A stretch of 5,442 nucleotides of DNA. It comes from Bacteroidetes bacterium QH_1_64_81 (GTDB lineage Bacteria > Bacteroidota > Rhodothermia > Rhodothermales > Salinibacteraceae). Positions 1 through 5,442 of this stretch are shown here, one piece after another (within the stretch, counting starts at the first letter, position 1; every line of letters begins with the position of its first letter). The stretch covers positions 1,871 to 7,312 of the forward strand of contig PXSX01000100.1 in the NCBI GenBank assembly GCA_003022655.1. Direction: 5' to 3'. Made by a program: the position numbers and the translations under genes. Under the pieces are notes generated by a model. The model was not told where the DNA came from. It made no database searches and saw only the letters and a list, made by a program, of their open reading frames with translations.

Positions 1-1
1 C

Positions 2-574
2 GTCGGCTGCGATTCGACTGGCTCAATGAGTGACGGCGAACGCGGAACGCTCGAACTGGGCATGAGCGGCACGTCGACCCCCAAGAGCCTGAACACACTA
101 TCCACGACATCGAACGCTCAGGACAGCATCACGGAGGCGACGGTGACCATTGCCAAGATGTCCATCGTGCCCGCGGAGGACACCAGTGATGGAGATTCTA
201 CCGACACCGGAATCTCCGTATTGCGCAGCGAGAACTTCGAAGTCGACCTCATCGACCTGCAAACGGGGCTCGACACGACCCTCGCCGAGACCGAAATCCC
301 CGCTGGCGAGTATAGTCAGGTCCGTCTGATTACGAACGAGAAGGCGAGTGTGACCTTCGGGGACGGCTCTCAGAAAGACGTGATGATTGCAAGTGGTCAA
401 CAGACTGGTCTGAAGGTGAACTTCGATCCGTTCACGATCGAGTCCGCTGACGACCGGGCCAACGTGATGCTCAACTGGAACGTAGAGGAGTCTCTGAAGG
501 GGAACCCACAGGGCAATCTGGTCATCACACCGGTCATCGACGCCTCCGTTGACGTCAGCAGCGTTGGGAACTAA
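2..574 (+). CDS. DUF4382-like lipoprotein, 3' part (5' end outside window)
   Basis: The frame is open from base 2 to the TAA at 572-574, giving 190 visible residues. The first visible residues read VGCDSTGS, which looks like the end of a lipobox with the lipidated Cys at bases 8-10. The true start is therefore about 15-25 codons upstream of the window, and the ATG at 26 is internal. After a Ser/Gly/Asp-rich linker comes GTLEL, a strand with EATVTIAKMSIVPA, then VDLIDLQTG and IPAGEYSQVRLI, and a late VITPVID strand. This order matches the DUF4382 pattern (a beta-sandwich domain common in Bacteroidota and other exported lipoproteins). The function of that family is unknown. The protein should be anchored in the envelope by its lipid. 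It is acidic, as expected for a halophile. It lies on the same strand as the sigma gene but 228 bases before it, so it is probably not in that operon. The family call is from memory of the pattern. Confidence 0.8.
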   Translation, partial: VGCDSTGSMSDGERGTLELGMSGTSTPKSLNTLSTTSNAQDSITEATVTIAKMSIVPAEDTSDGDSTDTGISVLRSENFEVDLIDLQTGLDTTLAETEIPAGEYSQVRLITNEKASVTFGDGSQKDVMIASGQQTGLKVNFDPFTIESADDRANVMLNWNVEESLKGNPQGNLVITPVIDASVDVSSVGN

Positions 575-802
575 CCCCAGGTCGTGGCCTCCTCTCTCGG
601 GGCCCCACCGGAAGCGATGGGCGCCCGCCGGCGCTTGGCGGCCGCCTCCGTCGCGTCAGCCGCGTACCGCTAAGAAAGACGGGCTGAAAAACCCCGGTCA
701 TGTTAGGTCTGGCATGCGTCATGCGCTCTTGCAGGCCGCGGGGTCGATGACCGTATTCGTCCGACGCCGCGTCTCTGCCGTTCTGCCTGATGCTTTTCCC
801 CT
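575..802. other. Intergenic region upstream of the sigma operon
   Basis: This 228-base gap separates the DUF4382 gene from the ECF sigma gene and is the only long non-coding stretch before the operon, so the operon promoter should lie here. I see no convincing promoter. A GAAAAACC-like element at 686-693 and CGTC at 717-720 resemble the halves of an ECF promoter, but they are about 23 bases apart, not the usual 16-17. Bases 600-665 are extremely GC-rich with small CCGCC/GGCGG stems and no T-tract, so a terminator for the upstream gene is not clear either. A short tandem CATGCGT/CATGCGC lies at 713-726. Confidence 0.5.
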
Positions 803-1377
803 ATGTCGCACGACGCGTCCGATGCCACGTACGCCCGCCGCGTGCAGGACGGGGACCGGGAGGCCTTCGAGGTGCTCGTGGAACGGTACCAGGGCATGGT
901 GTTCGACCTCACGCATCAGTACGCCGAACAACCCGAGGCCGCCGAGGACCTGGCACAGGATGTCTTCCTCAAGGCATACCGCCGGATCGAGGACCTTCGA
1001 AACCCCGACCAGTTTGCGTCCTGGCTCTACGGCATTGCCCTCAATCAATGCCGCGACTACGCTAAGAACGTGCGACGCGACACCCATCCGTTCAGCCGCT
1101 CCGAGCAGGAAAACGCAGCGGTGCAGGACGACGAAACCACGGCGCAGGACGACCGGCTCATCGCCGACGAACAAGGGGCACACCTCTGGACGCCCTGGAC
1201 GAACTCTCGGCCACCTACGCCACCCCGTTCCTGTTGAAATATCGGGACGGACTCACGTACAAGGCCATGGCGAAGCGACTCGACGTGTCGGTGAGCGCCC
1301 TGAAGGTGCGTGTGCACTGCGCTCGCAAGAAACTCCGAAGCCTGCTTGAGCCTTACCATGAAAAATCCCGATCCTGA
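803..1377 (+). pseudogene. ECF-type RNA polymerase sigma factor, frameshifted between regions 2 and 4
   Basis: This is an extracytoplasmic-function sigma factor, which would direct RNA polymerase to a small regulon and usually to its own operon. It starts at ATG 803, after a pyrimidine-rich leader with no Shine-Dalgarno sequence. Region 2 occupies roughly residues 14-82: DREAFEVLVERYQ, the region 2.2 motif EDLAQDVFLKAYRR, then DQFASWLYGIALNQCRDY. An acidic linker follows to about residue 125. The initial frame then runs into junk and stops at 1235-1237. Region 4 is perfectly recognisable in another frame from base 1186: LDALDELSATY, LLKYRDGLTYKAMAKRLDV (the helix-turn-helix) and VRVHCARKKLRSLLEP, ending at TGA 1375-1377. 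Restoring one base near 1175-1188, for example a C to give HLLDALDEL, yields a normal 191-residue ECF protein. As written, the product lacks region 4 and could not bind a -35 element. The 3' end overlaps the anti-sigma gene by 20 bases, which suggests translational coupling. Confidence 0.88.
1175..1188 (+). other. Frameshift site in the sigma gene (one base apparently missing)
   Basis: Family-like sequence runs in the 803 frame up to about base 1174 (ADEQ) and resumes from base 1186 in the frame one base earlier (LDALDEL). A single missing base explains this, either in the GGGG run at 1175-1178 or in the CCTCTGG stretch at 1183-1189. No classical slippery heptamer is visible, so programmed -1 frameshifting is not favoured. 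Confidence 0.85.
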
Positions 1378-2087
1378 CACGGTCGTGCGGCAGTTCATCG
1401 ACGGAGACCTGTCGGAGGACAAGGTGCGAGAGGCGCTGCACCGCATTGCCGACGATCCGGAGGCTCGCTCCCTGCTTCAGTTTGAGCTCCAGATGACACA
1501 GGACCTCGCGGCCTTACGGTCGGGCCCGGCCCTCGTCCGAGTTTGCGGCGAACACGGTTGAGAAGCTCGGGGACCGCGCGGAGACCGAGACCGCCGAGTC
1601 CGCGCTCCGGACCCGTCTCCAAGACTGGTGGCAGGGGGTCACGCGACCGCTGATCACTATTCCGGTGCGCCCCGCCCACACGCTGGCGACCATCGCCCTC
1701 GTGGCGGTGTTGGCGTGGCTCGCATGGCCCCCTCCCCCGTCCGACCAGGGCTCCGTCGCGTCGAACCAGCCGGAGGCGACGACGTCGGTTCAGACGACCA
1801 CCGCCTCGACCGGACCGCAGGCGCAGACGGTGTGGACCCGCTTCGTCTATACGGACGACGACGCCGACTCGGTCGCCGTGGCCGGCGACTTTAGCCAGTG
1901 GAAGCCCATTCCGCTCTCCCCCCACACAGTCAACGACAAGACGGTCTGGACCGGCCTCGTCCCCGTGTCGCACGGGGAGCACGAGTACCAGTTCGTGATC
2001 GACGGCGAGAAGTGGGTCACCGATCCGCTCGCCCCGGTGAAGCAGGACGACGGGTTCGGCGCCAAGAATGCGGTCTTGAAACTCTAG
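1358..2087 (+). pseudogene. Transmembrane anti-sigma factor with periplasmic isoamylase-type early set (CBM48-like) domain, frameshifted
   Basis: This gene starts with MKNPDPDT at ATG 1358, inside the end of the sigma gene. With one surplus base removed it encodes about 242 residues. Residues 1-55 resemble an anti-sigma N-terminus (VVRQFIDGDLSEDK, ADDPEARSLLQ) but have no HxxxCxxC zinc motif. Residues 56-102 form a cytoplasmic linker (FAANTVEKLGDRAETE, RLQDWWQGV). Residues 107-123 are the only membrane segment (HTLATIALVAVLAWLAW). A Pro/Ser/Thr-rich spacer follows. Residues 157-242 are an E-set/glycogen-binding-type domain with GDFSQW, GEHEYQFVIDGEKW and a late GAKNAVLKL. This fits a type II-like sensor: sigma held in the cytoplasm, glycan-binding-like domain in the periplasm. 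In the raw sequence the first frame stops at 1559-1561, and the rest continues in the next frame to TAG 2085-2087. As written, the membrane and sensor parts are cut off from the sigma-binding part. The anti-sigma role is inferred from position and the N-terminal pattern. Confidence 0.82.
1497..1561 (+). other. Frameshift site in the anti-sigma gene (one base apparently extra)
   Basis: The first frame carries conserved-looking sequence to about base 1520 (MTQDLAALRSG) and then turns into VRVCGEHG and stops at 1561. The next frame is closed by TGA at 1494-1496, is open from 1497, and continues as RPSSEFAANTVEKLGDR into the membrane segment. Dropping one base in the GGGCCCGGCCC tract at 1522-1532 joins them as RSGRPSSEF. 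GC-homopolymer context makes either a real slip mutation or a read/assembly error plausible. Confidence 0.85.
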
Positions 2088-2143
2088 CGCCTCCGGAGCG
2101 ACGAGCGGTCGCCCGTGCTTTCCCGACTCAAATGGCTGGTTTC

Positions 2144-3349
2144 ATGCGGCGCCTTCTTCTCGGCCTGTTCCTCCTTGCTGTCGTTCTTCCGCACTCCGCG
2201 GCGGGACAGCAGTGGACCGGCACCGCGGCCCTCACTCTTTCCGGGGGCCACCAAACGAACACATACCTCGATCCCGTGCTTCAGTCCTGGGACGCTCCAT
2301 CCGATCCTGCATTTGCGGCCCTGACGTCACTGGTGGGACTCGTGCGGGAGGCGAGTCGGGCTCGCCTCAACGTGACGGGACGGACGCGCCTCTACCCGCA
2401 TCGCCCCGACGCGCCGCAGTTCGTCCAGGGCTACGCCCGATACCAGTATCAACTGTCTTCGTCCTGGACGGCAGGCGGCCTCGGCGGCGGCACGCGGTAC
2501 CGCTTCGTGTCGTCGCGCGACAGCTGGTGGGTCCTCCCTTCTGTGGAATGGAGCCCGACCACCAGCTCGACGGTCACGCTGCGGGGCGGCGTCACGAGAC
2601 GCTTTCTCTCTCCCACGCAAGAGACCACTACCCGTCAGACCAGCGCCCTCGTGGTTCTGAATGCCGACACGTGGGTGACCGATCGCCTGCACACGGAGGG
2701 CCGTCTGTACTGGAGCAACGGCACCACGAGCGCGTCCGACGCACAGTTTGGCGGCACGGGGCTGTCGGTGCGGGGGACGTACTGGCCCACCACTCAGTGG
2801 TCCATCGAGGCCGAGGCGGCCGTCGAACAGGTCCGGTACGAAACGACCTCGTCGTCGACTGCCCGGGACCGCATCGGACGGGCCGGCCTCAAGGCGCAGT
2901 GGTACGTGCATTCGTCGGTCACGCTCTTCGCCCAGACGCGGGCATCGGCGGCCCGCCTCGCCCAGGACGACCAGTTGGAGACCGACGTACATGTATCGGC
3001 GGGCCTCCGCCTTCAGGTGAGCCGAACGCTGGGCGGCAGCAGACAGCCGCCGCCGCGCCGCCGCGTCTGCACGGCCGTCGACGGCGGCATTCGCGTGCAA
3101 ATTCCCTACGACGGTCCCGGGACGCCCTATGTGACCGGCGACTTCAACGGCTGGTCTCTCCCCGGCACGCCCATGACTCGGATTGGCGAGGATACCTGGA
3201 GGACGACGCTTCCGCTAGAGCCCGGCGAGTATTCGTATCGCATCCGGATCGTCGACGGCGCCAAGCGCCGGTGGCTCGACCTTCCGTCCTACGCACAGAC
3301 CACCGAGGACTCCTTCGGAGGCACGAATGGCGTGTGTACAGTTCCCTAA
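2144..3349 (+). CDS. Outer-membrane beta-barrel protein with C-terminal CBM48-like domain
   Basis: This 401-residue exported protein starts with signal peptide MRRLLLGLFLLAVVLPHSAA, cleaved about after Ala20. An ATG four codons upstream (2132) is an alternative start; neither has a Shine-Dalgarno sequence. Residues 21-293 show some ten to twelve amphipathic strands with alternating polar and aromatic residues and Gly/Ser/Thr turns (GYARYQYQL, WWVLPSVEW, STVTLRGGVTRRF, LHTEGRLYWS, VHVSAGLRLQVS). This is typical of an outer-membrane barrel. A basic, Pro-rich linker (297-308) leads to a glycogen-binding-type E-set domain at about 318-398: GDFNGW (332-337), EPGEYSYRIRI and the late GGTNGV. The only two cysteines, Cys309 and Cys398, flank that domain and may form a disulfide. 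The barrel end usually faces the periplasm, so the domain is probably periplasmic. The gene lies 56 bases after the anti-sigma gene and 4 bases before the next, so it is in the operon. Ligand and pore function are unknown. Confidence 0.82.
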   Translation: MRRLLLGLFLLAVVLPHSAAGQQWTGTAALTLSGGHQTNTYLDPVLQSWDAPSDPAFAALTSLVGLVREASRARLNVTGRTRLYPHRPDAPQFVQGYARYQYQLSSSWTAGGLGGGTRYRFVSSRDSWWVLPSVEWSPTTSSTVTLRGGVTRRFLSPTQETTTRQTSALVVLNADTWVTDRLHTEGRLYWSNGTTSASDAQFGGTGLSVRGTYWPTTQWSIEAEAAVEQVRYETTSSSTARDRIGRAGLKAQWYVHSSVTLFAQTRASAARLAQDDQLETDVHVSAGLRLQVSRTLGGSRQPPPRRRVCTAVDGGIRVQIPYDGPGTPYVTGDFNGWSLPGTPMTRIGEDTWRTTLPLEPGEYSYRIRIVDGAKRRWLDLPSYAQTTEDSFGGTNGVCTVP

Positions 3350-3353
3350 TCCC

Positions 3354-4346
3354 ATGATTCGTTTCCAGTGCTCCATGTGGACGCTTCCGGGCTCTTGGCT
3401 CAAGGTGCTCCTCCTGCTGGCCGTCTTCGCGGTCGGGGGAGGACCGGGCGCTGCGGTCGGGCAGGATGCCGACGTGCAGGCCCTCCTCGACCGAGGACGC
3501 GAGGCTGGGGCTGACATTGAGCAGATGCGCACGGTGGTCGAGCGGGCCCGTCAGGCCGGCCTGGATGCCGAGACCACGGCGTCCTTGCTCCGTCCGCCCG
3601 TCGCGCTCGCCAAGCAGGACCTTCCCACCGGCCCGCTGCTCTCGAAGACCCTCGAAGGCATGGCCAAGCAGGTGCCGCCCGCTCGCATGCAGCCGGTGCT
3701 CCAGCAGTATCGTACCCACACCGAGCAGGCGGGCCAGCTGGTCACGCAGTGGACCCAGCAGTCCGAGGTGCGTCAGCTTCTCGGGGACGCGGAGGACGCT
3801 TCGGGGGCCGACGGTCAGGCGAAGACCCACACTCGGCTGGTTACGACCATTGCGGAGGCTCAGCAACAAGACCTCCCGATCAAAAACATCGAAGGCTTCC
3901 TCGACGGTCTTCCGGCGAACGTCGGACGCCGACCGGTGGCGCCCGCCGAGGTCGCTGCGGCCGTCAGCGTGCTGCCCGACTTGCCCGGGAACGGAGCCTC
4001 CCCGGAACCCGCGCAGCAACTGTTGACCTCTGCCCTGAACGCCGGCTACAGCCCCGAGTCGCTCCGCCAACTGCCCTCCGCCCTGCAGAGCGCGCACCAG
4101 AAGAGCAAGCGGCCCGTCGACGTGCTGGCCAAGGGGGCCGCCCAGGCCATTACTCAGGGCACCCCTGCCGCACAGGTGCTACAGAGCCTCTTCCAGGGCG
4201 GACTTCCGGGGGGCGGCCCGCCCGCGGGCGCCGGCCCTCCCGGGAACACGCCCGGCACCGGAAAACCGCTCGATACGGGGCTACCCGACGATACGGGACC
4301 GCCCGATGATACAGGCCCTCCAGACGACACGGGCCCGCCCGCATGA
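3354..4346 (+). CDS. Exported alpha-helical protein with Pro/Gly/Asp-rich repeat tail, function unknown
   Basis: This protein of about 330 residues is not a family I recognise. The start is chosen at ATG 3354, 4 bases after the barrel gene's stop. ATG 3375 (MWTLPGSWLK) gives a more compact signal peptide and is equally possible, while ATG 3327 would overlap the barrel gene. The hydrophobic core VLLLLAVFAV with cleavage near AAVGQ/DAD predicts secretion to the periplasm. The mature part is helical, rich in Ala, Gln and Leu, with loosely repeated segments: ADVQALLDRGREAGADIEQ, LPTGPLLSKTLEGMAKQVPP, LPIKNIEGFLDGLP, YSPESLRQLPSALQSAHQ. These suggest a degenerate helical repeat. The C-terminus becomes Gly/Pro-rich (GGLPGGGPPAGAGPPG) and ends in PDDTGP hexapeptide repeats, likely disordered and acidic. 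It is the last gene of the operon, so it probably works with the barrel protein in the envelope, but its role cannot be read from sequence. Confidence 0.75.
   Translation: MIRFQCSMWTLPGSWLKVLLLLAVFAVGGGPGAAVGQDADVQALLDRGREAGADIEQMRTVVERARQAGLDAETTASLLRPPVALAKQDLPTGPLLSKTLEGMAKQVPPARMQPVLQQYRTHTEQAGQLVTQWTQQSEVRQLLGDAEDASGADGQAKTHTRLVTTIAEAQQQDLPIKNIEGFLDGLPANVGRRPVAPAEVAAAVSVLPDLPGNGASPEPAQQLLTSALNAGYSPESLRQLPSALQSAHQKSKRPVDVLAKGAAQAITQGTPAAQVLQSLFQGGLPGGGPPAGAGPPGNTPGTGKPLDTGLPDDTGPPDDTGPPDDTGPPA
4266..4343 (+). repeat. Tandem 18-base repeat encoding (P/L)PDDTG hexapeptides
   Basis: Three in-frame 18-base units (4281-4298, 4299-4316, 4317-4334) encode LPDDTG, PPDDTG and PPDDTG. A shorter copy, PLDTG, precedes them at 4266-4280, and PPA follows before the stop. 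The units differ mostly at synonymous positions (GACGATACG, GATGATACA, GACGACACG). This indicates an older array kept at the protein level and not a fresh duplication. The product is an acidic, flexible tail. Confidence 0.85.
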
Positions 4347-4367
4347 CCCCGGTGGTGGCCCGTCCTG

Positions 4368-4385
4368 TTCCTCCTGAAGGGGGAG
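4368..4385. terminator. Possible weak hairpin between convergent genes
   Basis: TTCCTCC at 4368-4374 can pair with GGGGGAG at 4379-4385 around a TGAA loop (seven pairs, two of them G-T). It sits in the 49-base gap between the plus-strand operon and the minus-strand lipoprotein gene, where terminators are expected. There is no T-tract on either side, so intrinsic termination is not certain. Confidence 0.25.
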
Positions 4386-4395
4386 ACGCCTGGCG

Positions 4396-5100
4396 CTACT
4401 CCTCGGTGGGATACTCCCCCACCACCTGAGACTCCCCGTCATCGCCCGGGATCTCGGCGCCAATCACCTCGAAGACGAAGGTGTAGTTGTTCACCCCGCG
4501 GCGCGTCTCGACGGGAAACGTGACCGAGAACTGCTTGCCGATATTCGCGCGTACCGCTGCGGAGTCGGCATCCGACTCCGTGGGCTTGATGATCTCCTCG
4601 ATCGAGCCGGAGCCTCGTCCCCCACCGGAGTACTCCGTAAAGTCGATTTTGCTTCTGGGCAGCAGGTGGACGGAGGAGGCCGAAGCGCTGCGTTCGATGA
4701 TCGGGTCCGCACTGAAAACGATGAGTGGCGGGACTGGATCTTCTCGTTCCCGAAAGCTCATGTCGCCCCGCACGAGGCGATCCCTCCGGCCACTCGGGAG
4801 CGTGAAGCTTCCCTTGTCGAGCCACACTCGGAAGCTGTACGCCGTCTTGTTCTCCACGTTGAGGTGCATCGAGGTGTTGTCGAAGAGCCAGCCGATCCGA
4901 AGAAGCCCGTCCTCATAGATGTGTCGGGGGCCGTCCTCCGTCTCTTCGCGGGCGAGGGTGTACTCCCCGTACTGGTCCGCCGCGCGTTCGGAGCGCTCTA
5001 CGGATCGGAGCTCTGTGTTGTAGCTCACGCTCTGAAACGCGCCGCAGCCGGTGAGAAGAGCGACAATGGACGCGGCGAGGAGACACTTCGTGGCTCTCAT
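4396..5100 (-). CDS. Uncharacterised lipoprotein with Ig-like beta-sandwich pattern
   Basis: This is a 234-residue protein from ATG 5100; a GTG two codons upstream (5106) is possible but unnecessary. The signal peptide MRATKCLLAASIVALLTGC carries lipobox LTGC with the lipidated Cys at residue 19, so it is exported and anchored in the envelope. The body matches a pattern I know from uncharacterised bacterial lipoproteins. It has a short segment (RIGWLFDNTSMHLNVENKT), then FRVWLDKGSFTLPSGR with RLVRGDMSFRERED, PVPPLIV, and LLPRSKIDFTEYS, compatible with an Ig-like beta-sandwich. A Gly/Ser-rich stretch (SGGGRGSGSIEE) and a last strand pair (GKQFSVTFPVE, NNYTFVFEVIGAEI) follow, then an acidic end. 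It lies 60 bases after the partial gene on the same strand, so the two are likely co-transcribed. It converges on the sigma operon and no functional tie is evident. Function unknown. Confidence 0.8.
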   Translation of the reverse strand: MRATKCLLAASIVALLTGCGAFQSVSYNTELRSVERSERAADQYGEYTLAREETEDGPRHIYEDGLLRIGWLFDNTSMHLNVENKTAYSFRVWLDKGSFTLPSGRRDRLVRGDMSFREREDPVPPLIVFSADPIIERSASASSVHLLPRSKIDFTEYSGGGRGSGSIEEIIKPTESDADSAAVRANIGKQFSVTFPVETRRGVNNYTFVFEVIGAEIPGDDGESQVVGEYPTEE

Positions 5101-5160
5101 GGGCACCGGAATGGATGCTTTGCGAGGCGCTGTGGGAACGTGGGAGCGACGATGCGTGGC

Positions 5161-5442
5161 TCAGTCCGTCCCTGGCAGTGGCACGGTCCGCGCGTTTTCG
5201 GGCGGCTCCAGCTTTGACGCATCGAACGGACGACGGTACGAAATGCTATCGACGCGGGCTTCGTTGCGGAGTGTGTCGCCCGGCCCCTCATCCTCAGAGT
5301 ACGAGTAACCCTCGAAGCGAGTGGGCACGGTGAGGCCGTCGACCGTCACGTAGTCCTCGTAGTCGAAAAACGTCTCCGAAAGGTCCGCGTCGGGGCCTAC
5401 GTCTCGCCCGTAGGTCGCCGAATACCGGATGGCGTCGACCCG
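5161..5442 (-). CDS. LolA-like / DUF6503-like protein, C-terminal fragment (5' end outside window)
   Basis: The minus-strand frame is open from the window edge at 5442 to TGA at 5163-5161, giving 93 residues with no start inside. The visible sequence runs RVDAIRYSATYGRD, SETFFDYEDYVTVDGLTVPTR, then EARVDSISYRRPFDASKLEPP. The order 'acidic YxDY-x-x-VDGL-x-VP' followed by 'V-x-x-I-x-x-x-x-PFD-x-x-x-x-x-PP' is what I recall of the C-terminal half of LolA-like/DUF6503 envelope proteins of Bacteroidota, whose half-barrel fold binds lipid or other hydrophobic ligands. The assignment rests on a fragment and on memory of the pattern. A GTG at 5349 is internal, because the frame and the pattern continue upstream of it. 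The gene precedes the lipoprotein gene by 60 bases on the same strand. Confidence 0.68.
   Translation of the reverse strand, partial: RVDAIRYSATYGRDVGPDADLSETFFDYEDYVTVDGLTVPTRFEGYSYSEDEGPGDTLRNEARVDSISYRRPFDASKLEPPENARTVPLPGTD

Noticed and set aside
583..660. Intrinsic terminator after the DUF4382 gene
   Set aside because: Only short GC stems with mismatches and no following T-run are present.
686..720. ECF-type promoter (GAAAAACC ... CGTC) upstream of the sigma gene
   Set aside because: The spacing of about 23 bases is outside the usual 16-17, and such short GC-rich motifs arise by chance here.
1170..1190. Programmed -1 ribosomal frameshift in the sigma gene
   Set aside because: No X-XXY-YYZ slippery heptamer lies in the correct frame, and I see no obvious downstream pseudoknot. 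A missing base gives a perfect family sequence, and a second unrelated frameshift follows nearby.
549..1349. 266-codon plus-strand open frame covering the intergenic region and sigma gene
   Set aside because: Its product is Arg/Pro/Thr-rich with no domain, whereas both sigma regions are clear in the other two frames.
2327..3100. 257-codon minus-strand open frame opposite the barrel gene
   Set aside because: The composition is Arg/Ala/Gly-rich and typical of antisense frames in high-GC DNA, while the plus strand shows a signal peptide and beta strands.
2212..3357. Long plus-strand open frame overlapping the barrel gene
   Set aside because: The translation is Arg/Pro/Gly-rich without domains or a signal peptide. 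It is a GC-rich shadow of the barrel gene.
3144..4097. 317-codon minus-strand open frame opposite the barrel end and helical protein gene
   Set aside because: It spans the junction of two well-supported plus-strand genes, its translation is low-complexity Arg/Gly/Leu, and no motif is present.
4266..4343. CRISPR array or mobile-element repeat
   Set aside because: The repeats are contiguous, in frame, without spacers, and encode a peptide repeat at a protein's end.

Overview
The window is GC-rich bacterial DNA with densely packed genes, acidic Asp/Glu-rich secreted proteins, and gene starts that lack Shine-Dalgarno sequences. It also carries a DUF4382-type lipoprotein and an ECF sigma/anti-sigma pair in which the anti-sigma ends in an isoamylase/AMPK-like 'early set' (CBM48) domain. 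Together these suggest a halophilic or marine member of the Rhodothermota/Bacteroidota group (Salinibacter-like). That placement is inference from style and families; no rRNA or marker gene is present.

Positions 1-574 (+) hold the 3' part of a DUF4382-like lipoprotein; the window opens inside its lipobox. Positions 575-802 are non-coding, with no clear promoter or terminator. Positions 803-4346 (+) look like one operon of four genes: an ECF sigma factor (803-1377), a membrane anti-sigma factor with a periplasmic CBM48-like domain (1358-2087), an outer-membrane beta-barrel protein with its own C-terminal CBM48-like domain (2144-3349), and an exported helical protein with a Pro-Asp-Asp-Thr-Gly repeat tail (3354-4346). 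A short gap with a weak hairpin follows. Two minus-strand genes then converge on the operon: an uncharacterised Ig-like lipoprotein (4396-5100) and, upstream of it, the 3' end of a LolA-like/DUF6503-like protein (5161-5442, cut by the window edge).

The most interesting point is the operon. The regulator and the outer-membrane protein carry related glycogen-binding-type domains, both keeping the two tryptophans and the asparagine that contact glucan in AMPK-beta. This suggests a trans-envelope signalling module in which the barrel and the anti-sigma recognise the same glycan or each other. In this sequence both regulator genes are broken by single-base frameshifts (near 1175-1188 and within 1497-1561, probably 1521-1534), although the protein sequence on each side is well preserved. 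They are either very recent pseudogenes or sequencing/assembly errors. The two downstream structural genes are intact.
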